Positions 6,612 to 13,909 of a stretch of DNA of 21,290 bases are shown one piece after another; position 1 is the stretch's first letter, and every line of letters starts with the position of its first letter. The DNA is taken from the NCBI GenBank assembly GCA_964650485.1, contig CAZYTX010000061.1, forward strand, positions 1-21,290, read 5' to 3'. The DNA is from CAZYTX01 sp964650485 (lineage in GTDB: Bacteria > RBG-13-61-14 > DATKZS01). Position numbers and translations under genes: made by a program. A model generated the notes under the pieces. That model was not told the DNA's origin, ran no database searches, and saw nothing but the letters and a program-made list of their open reading frames with translations.

Positions 6612-7943
6612 ATGTTCGATAGCCTTACAGACAAGCTCACCTCCACGTTCAAGAAGCTGCGCGGTCAGGGCCAGCTCACCGAGCGCAACATCGAGGAGAC
6701 CCTGAAGGAGATACGCACGCACCTTTTGGAGGCTGACGTAAACTACCGGGTGACCAAGGAATTCATCGCCGGGGTCAAAGAGAAGTCGCTCGGAGCAGGG
6801 GTCATGCAGAGCCTTACCCCTGGCCAGCAGTTCGTGAAGCTCTTCCACGGCGAGCTTGTCTCCCTCATGGGCGGCGCCCACCAGGAGCTAAGTCTCAAGG
6901 TCGCTCCCCCTGCGGTGATCATGCTGGTGGGCCTGCAAGGCTCCGGAAAGACCACCACCGCGGGAAAGATCGCACTCCTGCTCCGCGACAAGTACAAGAG
7001 GAGCCCCATGCTGGCGCCCGCGGACGTGTACAGGCCCGCGGCCATCGAGCAGCTAAAGGTGCTGGCAGGGCAGATTGATGTCCCGGTGTTCGACTCGAAC
7101 ACAGACCAGGACCCGAAGGACATAGCCCAGCAGGCGCTCGAACGTGCAAACAAGACTGCGTGCGACACCCTGATCATAGATACCGCAGGAAGGCTGCACG
7201 TAAACGACGAGCTCATGGAAGAGCTTAAAGATATAAAAGCGAGGATAAAGCCTGCGGAGATAATGCTGGTGGCCGACGCCATGACCGGCCAGGACGCTGT
7301 GTCCGTGGCCGAGGCCTTTGACCGGGACCTGGACCTCACAGGCGTCACCCTGACAAAGCTCGACGGGGACGCCAGGGGAGGCGCGGCCCTGTCCATCAAG
7401 GCGGTCACCGGAAAGCCCATAAAGCTGGTGGGAGTGGGCGAGAAGCTCACTGACATCGAGTCCTTCCACCCGGAAAGGATGGCCTCGCGCATCCTGGAGA
7501 TGGGCGACGTTCTGACCCTGATAGAGAAAGCGGAAGAGGCCTTTGACCAGAAAAAGGCCCTCGAGATGCAGCGCAAGATGAAAAAGAACGAGTTCACCCT
7601 GGAGGAGTTCCGCGAGGCCCTGCACCAGATGAAGAAGATGGGACCGATGGAGGACATCCTGGGGATGATACCCGGGCTGGCCGGGCAGATGAAAGGGTTA
7701 AAGAACCTTGCACCACCGGACGAAGAGCTTAAAAAGACCGAGGCCATCATAAACTCCATGACCCCAAAAGAGCGCAGGAACCACAATATATTGAACGCGA
7801 GCAGAAGGAGGAGGATTGCGGGCGGCTCCGGCACCACGGTGCAGGACGTGAACAAGCTGGTGAAGAGCTACATGCAGATGAAGAAGATGATGAAGAGGAT
7901 GAATAAGAAGGGCGGGATGCCGCTGCCCGGCATGGGCATGTAA
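6612..7943 (+). CDS. ffh: Signal recognition particle GTPase Ffh (SRP54)
   Basis: Ffh binds 4.5S RNA and signal sequences of nascent membrane proteins and docks on FtsY. The 443-residue protein has the complete N, G and M domains. The N domain is residues 1-90; the G domain shows GLQGSGKTT (107-115), DTAGRLHVN near 190 and TKLDGDARGG near 250; the Met-rich M domain follows from about 325 and ends KKGGMPLPGMGM. Length is standard. The ATG at 6612 has only a weak Shine-Dalgarno (GAG about 4 bases upstream), but the start matches family N-termini (MFDSLTDKL). It is the first gene of the operon with rpsP 46 bases downstream. No SRP RNA gene was found nearby. Confidence 0.97.
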   Translation: MFDSLTDKLTSTFKKLRGQGQLTERNIEETLKEIRTHLLEADVNYRVTKEFIAGVKEKSLGAGVMQSLTPGQQFVKLFHGELVSLMGGAHQELSLKVAPPAVIMLVGLQGSGKTTTAGKIALLLRDKYKRSPMLAPADVYRPAAIEQLKVLAGQIDVPVFDSNTDQDPKDIAQQALERANKTACDTLIIDTAGRLHVNDELMEELKDIKARIKPAEIMLVADAMTGQDAVSVAEAFDRDLDLTGVTLTKLDGDARGGAALSIKAVTGKPIKLVGVGEKLTDIESFHPERMASRILEMGDVLTLIEKAEEAFDQKKALEMQRKMKKNEFTLEEFREALHQMKKMGPMEDILGMIPGLAGQMKGLKNLAPPDEELKKTEAIINSMTPKERRNHNILNASRRRRIAGGSGTTVQDVNKLVKSYMQMKKMMKRMNKKGGMPLPGMGM

Positions 7944-7989
7944 AGAGGCGGAAGGCCCGGGCGATAAATAAGGAGGTAGAGGAAAAAGC

Positions 7990-8274
7990 ATGGCGACAAA
8001 GTTGAGACTGGCGCGGAAAGGGTCGAACAAGAACCCTTTTTACTGGATAGTGGCCGTGGATTCCAGGATGCCGCGGGATGGAAAGTTCCTGGAGAAGCTG
8101 GGCACCTACAACCCGAGGACCGACCCCAGGGAAGTCCTGCTAAAGACCGACAGGATAAATCACTGGCTCGACCGGGGAGCGACCCCCACCGACGCGGTAA
8201 GAAAGCTGCTCCGGAACCAGGGGGTGCTTCGAGCGAGGGCCAGCGAGACCGCGGAAGCGGTCCCGGAGGCATGA
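7990..8274 (+). CDS. rpsP: 30S ribosomal protein S16
   Basis: S16 binds 16S rRNA early in small-subunit assembly. The 94-residue basic protein begins MATKLRLARKGSNKNPFYW and continues with VVDSRMPRDGKFLEKLGTYNP-like sequence (here AVDSRMPRDGKFLEKLGTYN), an unmistakable S16 pattern. The RIDHWLDRGATPTD-type block is present as RINHWLDRGATPTD. The C-terminus has a short extension (ASETAEAVPEA). Two Shine-Dalgarno-like runs precede the ATG: AGGAGG further upstream and GAGG about 8 bases away. It is second in the ffh operon, 48 bases before khpA. Confidence 0.97.
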   Translation: MATKLRLARKGSNKNPFYWIVAVDSRMPRDGKFLEKLGTYNPRTDPREVLLKTDRINHWLDRGATPTDAVRKLLRNQGVLRARASETAEAVPEA

Positions 8275-8322
8275 CAAAGACAGGTTGACCCGGCAATTAA
8301 ACCTTGAGAGGGATTGCATATC

Positions 8323-8550
8323 ATGGAAGAGTTCATAGCCTATATAGCCCGCTCCATCGTTGAGATGCCAGAGGAGGTCGAGGTGCGCCGGGTGAACGGG
8401 GGACGCACAGTGGTCTACGAGCTCAGGGTGCACGAGGATGACAAAGGACGAGTGATCGGAAAAGGCGGCAAGACCATACAGGCGCTCCGGACGCTGCTCA
8501 AGGCCGCGGCCGCATCCGATCAAAAACCGGTGCTGGAAATCCCAGGATAA
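8323..8550 (+). CDS. khpA: KH-domain RNA-binding protein KhpA
   Basis: A 75-residue single type-II-like KH protein (YlqC/KhpA family), normally coded between rpsP and rimM as here. The signature is GRVIGKGGKTIQALRTLLKA near residues 43-62, containing the GxxG loop (GKGG). The N-terminus MEEFIAYIARSIVEMPEEV is also typical. In Gram-positives KhpA works with KhpB on small RNAs and cell-division mRNAs; in deltaproteobacteria its role is not established. I chose ATG 8323 with GAGAGG about 10 bases upstream; a TTG three codons earlier is possible but less likely. Confidence 0.92.
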   Translation: MEEFIAYIARSIVEMPEEVEVRRVNGGRTVVYELRVHEDDKGRVIGKGGKTIQALRTLLKAAAASDQKPVLEIPG

Positions 8551-8591
8551 ACATATCCCGTGCACGCGAGCGCTTAAGGAGCGGACGACCA

Positions 8592-9119
8592 ATGACCCTC
8601 ATATCCTTGGGCGTGGTGGCAAGGCCCTTTGGAATAAAAGGCGAGATAAGGGTGAAGCCGCATAACCCCTACACCTCGTGGTTTGACAATGCCGAGGGCG
8701 TTTGGATAAAAAGAGATGAGGGCGGCGAGCCTGCTTACTTTAGCGTAAAAGGCGCGAGACGGCACAAAGGTTTTATACTTCTCGCGCTGGATGGCGTACA
8801 AGACAGGGAAGGGGCCGAAGAGCTCAAAGGGGCCGAGGTGGTGGCGCCCGAGAGCGAGCTCCCGCGCCCGGGGGAAGACGAGTACTACTGGTACCAGCTC
8901 ATCGGGCTGTTAGTGGAGAGTGAAGACAGGGAGATCGGCAGGGTGAAGGGCCTTTCAGAGACCGCGCCCGCTCTTGATGGCAATGACGTGCTCCTGGTGC
9001 AGGGCGAGGCGGGCGAGTTCATGGTGCCTTTCACCACGGATGCAGTGACAAAGATAGATCTTTCACAAAAAAGGATTGCTGTAAACCCGGAACTTGTGGT
9101 TGCACCGGAGGAAAAGTAG
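8592..9119 (+). CDS. rimM: 16S rRNA processing factor RimM
   Basis: RimM binds S19 and helps mature the 30S head. The 175-residue protein shows both domains: an N-terminal beta-barrel with GVVARPFGIKGEIRVKP (residues 7-23) and a C-terminal PRC barrel with YYWYQLIGLLV near 97-107, G-R-V-K-G and the characteristic MVPFTTDAVTKID block near 144-156. Length is normal. AAGGAG lies about 9 bases before the ATG. trmD starts only 10 bases after its stop, the usual rimM-trmD coupling. Confidence 0.95.
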   Translation: MTLISLGVVARPFGIKGEIRVKPHNPYTSWFDNAEGVWIKRDEGGEPAYFSVKGARRHKGFILLALDGVQDREGAEELKGAEVVAPESELPRPGEDEYYWYQLIGLLVESEDREIGRVKGLSETAPALDGNDVLLVQGEAGEFMVPFTTDAVTKIDLSQKRIAVNPELVVAPEEK

Positions 9120-9129
9120 GGGGCGCACA

Positions 9130-9879
9130 ATGCGCTTCGACGTTATCACCCTGTTTCCCGGGATGGTGAAAGGACCGCTCTCGGAGAGCATAATGGCCCG
9201 GGCCCTCGAATCGGGCAGGGTCCAGGTTCTTGTGCACGACCTCCGGGACTGGGCCGAGGGCATACACAGGCAGGCTGACGACGCCCCCTTTGGCGGCGGA
9301 GACGGCATGGTCATGAAGCCGGAGCCGCTAATCCGTGCCATCCGGGCGGTGCGCGAGATGTCCAAGGGCTCGAAGGTGGTGCTCCTCACTCCCCAGGGAA
9401 AGACCTTTGACCAGGATACTGCGAGAAGGTTCTCCGAGCTTCCGGGCCTGGTGCTGGTGTGCGGCCGCTACGCAGGCGTTGACGAGAGGGTGAGGCAGGG
9501 CTTTGTTGACCTGGAGCTCTCCATCGGTGATTACGTGACCTCGGGAGGCGAGCTTCCAGCACTGGTTGTCATGGACGCGGTGACAAGGCTCATACCCGGG
9601 GTTCTGGGCAACCAGGCCTCGGCCTGGGAAGACACCTTTCCAGATAGGATCGAGTACCCTCAATACACCAGGCCGGAGGAGTTCGAGGGGATGCGGGCGC
9701 CCGAGGTGCTGCTATCGGGCCACCACGAGCTCATAAGGGAATGGCGTATGAAGGAGAGCCTTAAGAGGACCCTTGAAAGGAGGCCCGACCTCCTGGTGGA
9801 GCATCCGCCCGGCAAGGAGGAGCAGGACCTGCTTGTGGAGGTGGAGAAAGAGAAGGGCGCCAAGTCCGAAGACGACTGA
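9130..9879 (+). CDS. trmD: tRNA (guanine-N1)-methyltransferase TrmD
   Basis: TrmD makes m1G37 in tRNAs for Leu, Pro and Arg and prevents +1 frameshifting. The 249-residue SPOUT protein begins MRFDVITLFPGMV and carries PFGGGDGMVMKPEP (about 54-67), LVCGRYAGVDERV (about 112-124) and the knotted SAM-binding segment SIGDYVTSGGELPALVVMDA (about 133-152), then RLIPGVLGN. All key residues are in place. The ATG at 9130 fits family N-termini; an in-frame ATG at 9094 overlaps rimM and would add 12 unrelated residues. The tail is charged (EKEKGAKSEDD). A small hairpin (GGGAA/TTCCC, 9897-9912) lies in the gap after it. Confidence 0.97.
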   Translation: MRFDVITLFPGMVKGPLSESIMARALESGRVQVLVHDLRDWAEGIHRQADDAPFGGGDGMVMKPEPLIRAIRAVREMSKGSKVVLLTPQGKTFDQDTARRFSELPGLVLVCGRYAGVDERVRQGFVDLELSIGDYVTSGGELPALVVMDAVTRLIPGVLGNQASAWEDTFPDRIEYPQYTRPEEFEGMRAPEVLLSGHHELIREWRMKESLKRTLERRPDLLVEHPPGKEEQDLLVEVEKEKGAKSEDD

Positions 9880-9922
9880 GGCAAAAGCCGCAGGGAGGGA
9901 AAACTTCTTCCCGGGATGAATT

Positions 9923-10486
9923 TTGGATACGGTCTTATATATGGCACTGCTGCATCACCCGGTGACGAACAAGCAGGGAGAGGTAATAACAACAGCGGTA
10001 ACCAACATGGACCTGCACGACATGGCCAGGCTCTCGAGGACCTATGACCTTAAAGCCTTTTACGTGGTGCAGCCGATCGAGCTGCAAAGGGCCCTGGTGA
10101 AAAGGCTGCTCGACTACTGGCAGACGGGTGCGGGCGGGCAGTACAACTCGACCAGGAAAGAGGCCATGAAAAGGGTGAAGTTGTGCGTGTCCCTTGACGA
10201 GGCCGTATCCGAGATCGGGGCCGAGGGGGGCAAGCCGCTGCTGGTGGGCACTTCGGCCAAGAGGCGATCCGAGGCCGTCGGCTTCAGTGAGTTGAGAGGG
10301 AGAATGAGAAGCGACAAGGGGCCGTGGCTCCTGCTGTTCGGCACTGGCTGGGGAGTGGACCAGGATTTCCTCGACAAGGAGACTGACTGCGTGCTCGAGC
10401 CGGTGCAAGGGCTCTCGGATTACAACCACCTTTCGGTGAGGACGGCCGCAGCCATCATCCTGGACAGGCTGCTGGGAGACGGATGA
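9923..10486 (+). CDS. SPOUT-superfamily RNA methyltransferase (PF09936 type)
   Basis: A 187-residue protein that I recognise as the SAM-dependent RNA methyltransferase family PF09936 (Thermotoga TM1570-like), often coded between trmD and rplS. Family blocks: MALLHHPVTNKQGEVITTA, TNMDLHDMARLSRTY, LLVGTSAKR, and the knot region WLLLFGTGWGVDQDFLD followed by SDYNHLSVRTAAAIILDRL. The substrate RNA of this family is not established to my knowledge. The start is doubtful: TTG 9923 gives MDTVLYMALLHHP, which matches the few residues normally found before the first strand, while ATG 9941 removes six residues. Neither has a strong ribosome binding site. Confidence 0.85.
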   Translation: MDTVLYMALLHHPVTNKQGEVITTAVTNMDLHDMARLSRTYDLKAFYVVQPIELQRALVKRLLDYWQTGAGGQYNSTRKEAMKRVKLCVSLDEAVSEIGAEGGKPLLVGTSAKRRSEAVGFSELRGRMRSDKGPWLLLFGTGWGVDQDFLDKETDCVLEPVQGLSDYNHLSVRTAAAIILDRLLGDG

Positions 10487-10499
10487 GGACCGGCCGGGT

Positions 10500-10530
10500 T
10501 TGACCGGGAATCCTCTCAAGATGCTATAAT
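10500..10530 (+). promoter_or_regulatory. Internal promoter upstream of rplS (extended -10)
   Basis: TTGACC (10500-10505) and a perfect TATAAT (10525-10530) are 19 bases apart. The -10 is extended by TG one base upstream (TGCTATAAT), which tolerates a non-ideal spacer. Transcription would start near 10537, inside the gap between the methyltransferase and rplS. This would allow rplS, the ATPase and rnhB to be expressed apart from ffh. Confidence 0.6.
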
Positions 10531-10540
10531 GTCGAGAAAG

Positions 10541-10560
10541 GCCCTTCGACAAGCTCAGGA
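10541..10560. repeat. Widespread short repeat unit in the rplS leader
   Basis: The 20 bases gcccttcgacaagctcagga match a short dispersed repeat (core CTTCGACAAGCTCAGG) that I remember from many unrelated bacterial genomes and from spurious ORFs reading ALRQAQE. Only one copy is seen here. It ends right at the rplS Shine-Dalgarno AAGGAG. Confidence 0.45.
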
Positions 10561-10573
10561 AAGGAGAACTGCC

Positions 10574-10921
10574 ATGAACAGGGTGGAAAATATCGAGGCG
10601 GAGAAGATGACGGGGAGGTCGCCGGAGTTCCGGCCGGGGGACATAGTACGCGTGCATCAGCGCATCCAGGAGGGCGACAAGGAAAGGGTACAGGTATTTG
10701 AAGGCGTGGTTATAAGGGTTCACCGGGCCGGGCTCAAGTCCACCTTTACCGTGAGAAAGGTAAGCTACGGCATAGGCGTGGAGAAGATATTCCCGGTCCA
10801 CTCGCCCCTGATCGAGAAGGTGCAGGTAAAGCAGAGGGGCAAGGTAAGACGCTCGCGGCTTTACTACCTCCGGCAGAGAAAAGGCAAGGCAGCGCGTATA
10901 AAGGAGAAGAGACCTGTCTGA
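10574..10921 (+). CDS. rplS: 50S ribosomal protein L19
   Basis: L19 sits at the 30S-50S interface. The 115-residue protein shows PEFRPGDIVRVHQRI, QVFEGVVIRVHRAGLKSTFT (near 44-63), VRKVSYGIGVEKIFPVHSP and RRSRLYYLRQRKGKAARI, all standard. I chose ATG 10574 because AAGGAG lies 7 bases upstream and the length is then normal. An ATG at 10529 would put the repeat into the protein and overlaps the -10 box. It is preceded by its own promoter and followed after 46 bases by the ATPase gene. Confidence 0.96.
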   Translation: MNRVENIEAEKMTGRSPEFRPGDIVRVHQRIQEGDKERVQVFEGVVIRVHRAGLKSTFTVRKVSYGIGVEKIFPVHSPLIEKVQVKQRGKVRRSRLYYLRQRKGKAARIKEKRPV

Positions 10922-10967
10922 GAGGGGCAGAGTCGAGCGTAAAACCGGGCAGTCGGGAGCATGACAA

Positions 10968-13217
10968 ATGTATCTGATAGAGATCGTGCTGCAGGGAGTA
11001 AGGCGCTTCACAAAGAGCAGGAAGTTCCCCTTGAAGCCCGGTCTGAACGTGATCTATGGACCCACCGAGTCGGGCAAGACGACGCTGGTGGAATGCGTAC
11101 TCGACCTGCTCTACCCCGACAGGATCAAGGAGCAGGACATCGCCATGGTCTCCAGCGGAGAGGTGCAGGCATCCCGGGCCGGACTTACAATAGGCTTCGG
11201 CCGGGACGTTTACAGGGTGCTGAAAGACTTCCAGTCGAACCAGATCAGCCTCACCCTTTATAACCCAGCATCGCAGAAGTTCGAGCCCCTGGCCTCGGAC
11301 CCCGCCCAGATAGCTTCCACCATGGCGTCTTCCTTCGAGCTGCCCCCGTTTGACGTATTCAGCCGGCTGTTCACCGCGGCCGCGGAGAGCATGCCTTCGC
11401 ACCTGCCCTTGAACCCGGGCGAGTCCGCACCCGGGCAGGAACGTCCTGCGCAGCAGCCCGGGCAGCAGCCCTCGCCCCAGGGTCCGCTACAGCAGCCCTC
11501 CCAGCCGGGCGTGCCCCCGGGAATGTTATCGGGACCCGGAATTCCAGGGATGATGTCAGGACCGGGTATGCCTGCCCCGGGAGCTCCTGGACAGCAGATG
11601 CCCGGACAACAGATGCCGGGCATGTTCCCGGGCCAGCAAATGCCGGGTGTCATGCCGGCTCCGGGCATGACCGGCATGCCGGGAATGGGGCCGGGAGCCT
11701 TCCCCGACGACGGCATGACCCCCGCGGAGAGGGAGGAAAAGCTGGGCAAGTTGAGAGAGGAGCTTTCGAGCGCCGAGAAGATCGAAAAGATACAGTTCGA
11801 GATTGACGGGCTACAGCAGAGGGTGTTCGAGATAGAATCCAAGATAAAAAGCACCGAGCAGTTCGACGAGTTCATGGAAGCCGCGGAAGAGCAGATGAAC
11901 AGGTACCCTGGCCTGAAAAGGCTGCCACAGAACATTGACGAAAGAGTGGACCGCTACAAGGACCTGCACGCAATCCAGGCCGGCGAGATCGAACAGATAG
12001 ACCAGGAGGCACTGGAGTACGACGACGACCTCAAGGTGATCTCCACCTATCCAAAGCTGTGGAACCAGACTCTGTTCAGGGCCGGCGCGGCGGGATTCAT
12101 AGGCGGGATCGTGCTATTCGTGGCCGCGCCGTACCTGGGACTCGGGTTCCTCAAGTTGATCTCGGCACTGGCGTCACTGGGGGGAGTGGTGGCCGTAGTG
12201 GTGAGCGCCTTCACCCACATGAACAGGACGGGTCATAAAGACGAGATCGAGGGCAAGCTCTCCGAGCTGGAGGAGAGAAAGCAGGGGGTGATACGACGCT
12301 TCGAGGTCGAGATGGCTGTGATAGAGAAGCTGATGAACGATACTGACTCCGATTCCATAGAGGAGCTGAAGAACAAGATCGAGAAGTTCAGGGACCTCAC
12401 CGAGCGCTACCGCTCGGTGAGGTCCAAAAAGGAGAAGGTGGTAAGGGACCTTGACGTGGACAAGCTTAAAAAAGAGCAGGATGAGCTCAACAAAAAGATT
12501 GACAAGCTGGAGGAGCAGCTCAGGAGCTACCCGCCCATGAGCATGGACGTTAACTCCATACGAAAAGAGATAAAAGGGCTGGAGGACGTTATAAGGGCCA
12601 CCAACCCGGGCTCGTCTCTCGTCCAGGGACCCCAGCCCTCGCAGCAGCCCCGGGGCGAGGGGCTGGACGTGCCGGATTTCGCATCGGGCGCGCAAGAGGG
12701 CGGGGCCACGCAGGTTATGGACGAGGGCGTTACCAAGTCCCTGGAGAGAAAAGCCGGGGGGCCGGTCACAGCGGCGGAGGTCTTTGAACAAATGCTGCAG
12801 ACAGGCGCCAAGCTCTTCCAGATTGACCGCAACAAGCTTGTCAGACACGTGCAGGAGAGGCTGAACCTCTACACCCAGGCGTTCTTTGCAAAGCGCTATG
12901 TGGAGATGAGGATCGAGCTTGACGGCTCCGTGGCACTCCGCGACGCCGAAAGCAAGCGGTGGACCGAATTCGAGTCCATGAGCCCGGCTGCCCGGGACAC
13001 CGCTTTCATGGCCTTGCAGATCACCCTGCTGGAGCTGGCCGTGCAGAAGAAGAGCTTGCCCGTTATCCTCGATAACCCCCTGGCCAGGCTGGACGAGACT
13101 GCGACTATTGTGGCGGCAAAGGCGCTGAAGAGGGTGGGAGAAAGGTCCCAGGTGGTGCTGCTCTGCAGCCAGAGCGCACCTGCAAAGTTCGCGGACAACG
13201 CAATAGAGCTCGCCTGA
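10968..13217 (+). CDS. Rad50/YhaN-like ATPase with disordered linker and two membrane segments
   Basis: A 749-residue split-ATPase of the SMC/Rad50/RecF type. Order: N-terminal half (1-144) with Walker A GPTESGKTT (31-39); a Pro/Gly/Met/Gln-rich low-complexity linker (about 145-250) with three PGQQMPG units; coiled coil (about 252-345); two adjacent hydrophobic segments (about 370-416); a second coiled coil (about 424-540); a second Pro/Gln-rich linker (about 546-590); and the C-terminal half with a degenerate signature MSPAARD (671-677) and Walker B LPVILDNPLARLD (697-709). In YhaN-like relatives these read LSxGTR and ILDDP, so the usual second acid is Asn703, as with the Thr in DndD's DTPLGRLD. 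Rad50-like proteins act on DNA ends with a nuclease partner, but none is coded here. It sits between rplS and rnhB, normally neighbours; rnhB starts 2 bases after its stop. Function unknown. Confidence 0.8.
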   Translation: MYLIEIVLQGVRRFTKSRKFPLKPGLNVIYGPTESGKTTLVECVLDLLYPDRIKEQDIAMVSSGEVQASRAGLTIGFGRDVYRVLKDFQSNQISLTLYNPASQKFEPLASDPAQIASTMASSFELPPFDVFSRLFTAAAESMPSHLPLNPGESAPGQERPAQQPGQQPSPQGPLQQPSQPGVPPGMLSGPGIPGMMSGPGMPAPGAPGQQMPGQQMPGMFPGQQMPGVMPAPGMTGMPGMGPGAFPDDGMTPAEREEKLGKLREELSSAEKIEKIQFEIDGLQQRVFEIESKIKSTEQFDEFMEAAEEQMNRYPGLKRLPQNIDERVDRYKDLHAIQAGEIEQIDQEALEYDDDLKVISTYPKLWNQTLFRAGAAGFIGGIVLFVAAPYLGLGFLKLISALASLGGVVAVVVSAFTHMNRTGHKDEIEGKLSELEERKQGVIRRFEVEMAVIEKLMNDTDSDSIEELKNKIEKFRDLTERYRSVRSKKEKVVRDLDVDKLKKEQDELNKKIDKLEEQLRSYPPMSMDVNSIRKEIKGLEDVIRATNPGSSLVQGPQPSQQPRGEGLDVPDFASGAQEGGATQVMDEGVTKSLERKAGGPVTAAEVFEQMLQTGAKLFQIDRNKLVRHVQERLNLYTQAFFAKRYVEMRIELDGSVALRDAESKRWTEFESMSPAARDTAFMALQITLLELAVQKKSLPVILDNPLARLDETATIVAAKALKRVGERSQVVLLCSQSAPAKFADNAIELA

Positions 13218-13219
13218 AA

Positions 13220-13897
13220 ATGCGGTCCAAGACGCCATCCCTCTTCCCCGAACTGAACAAGGCAAAGAAACCCACCCTCACCCTGGAGAAGCGCTTTGGC
13301 GAGGACGGCTATAAAAGGATAGCAGGAGTTGACGAGGCCGGACGGGGGCCGCTTGCCGGGCCGGTGGTGGCCGCGGCAGTGGTGCTGCCGCAACGCGTGG
13401 GAACCAGGAGCCCTCTGCACAAGATTCGAGACTCCAAGGCCCTGAGGCCGCAGGAGCGCTACAAGGTATACGACACCATCATCGAGAGAGCGCAGGCCGT
13501 GGCATGGGACTTCTGCGACAACCTGGAGATAGACGATGTCAATATATTGGAAGCAAGTCTCGAGGCCATGAGGAGGGCGGTCATGAACCTGGACCCGCCC
13601 CCGGACCTGTGTTTGGTTGACGGCAACCAGCCTGTCCCCTGCCTCACCCCGTCGTTCACGGTGGTAAAGGGAGACAGGCTGTGCATGTCAATCGCCGCGG
13701 CCTCGGTGGTGGCCAAGACCATACGGGACCACATCATGGACGGATGGCACAGGTTGTATCCGGGCTACGGGTTCAACCTCCACAAGGGATACGCCACAAG
13801 GGAACATAAAAGCGCGGTCGAGCAGATAGGGCCCTGCCCGGTGCACAGGAAGAGCTTCATCAAGCAAAAGCCGCGGCTCCCGGGGCCATGGAAGTAA
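13220..13897 (+). CDS. rnhB: Ribonuclease HII
   Basis: RNase HII removes single ribonucleotides and RNA primers from DNA. The 225-residue protein has RIAGVDEAGRGPLAGPVV (33-50) with catalytic Asp38 and Glu39, then RDSKALRPQERYKVY, Asp134 in LVDGN and Asp152 in KGDRLCMSIAAASVVAK, completing the DEDD set. GYGFNLHKGYAT is the family's next block. The first 30 residues are a Lys-rich, probably flexible extension. The start ATG lies two bases after the ATPase stop, so translation is very likely coupled. It ends 12 bases from the convergent VPVDQ-repeat gene. yraN, often next after rnhB, is missing. Confidence 0.95.
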   Translation: MRSKTPSLFPELNKAKKPTLTLEKRFGEDGYKRIAGVDEAGRGPLAGPVVAAAVVLPQRVGTRSPLHKIRDSKALRPQERYKVYDTIIERAQAVAWDFCDNLEIDDVNILEASLEAMRRAVMNLDPPPDLCLVDGNQPVPCLTPSFTVVKGDRLCMSIAAASVVAKTIRDHIMDGWHRLYPGYGFNLHKGYATREHKSAVEQIGPCPVHRKSFIKQKPRLPGPWK

Positions 13898-13909
13898 ACA
13901 CTCCCGCTA

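Noticed and set aside
6743..7855. A 370-codon open frame on the minus strand opposite ffh
   Set aside because: It is the antisense shadow of a well conserved ffh gene in GC-rich DNA; Ser/Phe-rich composition and no family resemblance.
9935..11011. A 358-codon minus-strand frame across the SPOUT methyltransferase and rplS
   Set aside because: It lies opposite two recognised genes and has no motif or ribosome binding site.
12174..13265. A 363-codon minus-strand frame opposite the ATPase gene
   Set aside because: Shadow of the coiled-coil and ATPase coding sequence; no recognisable domain.
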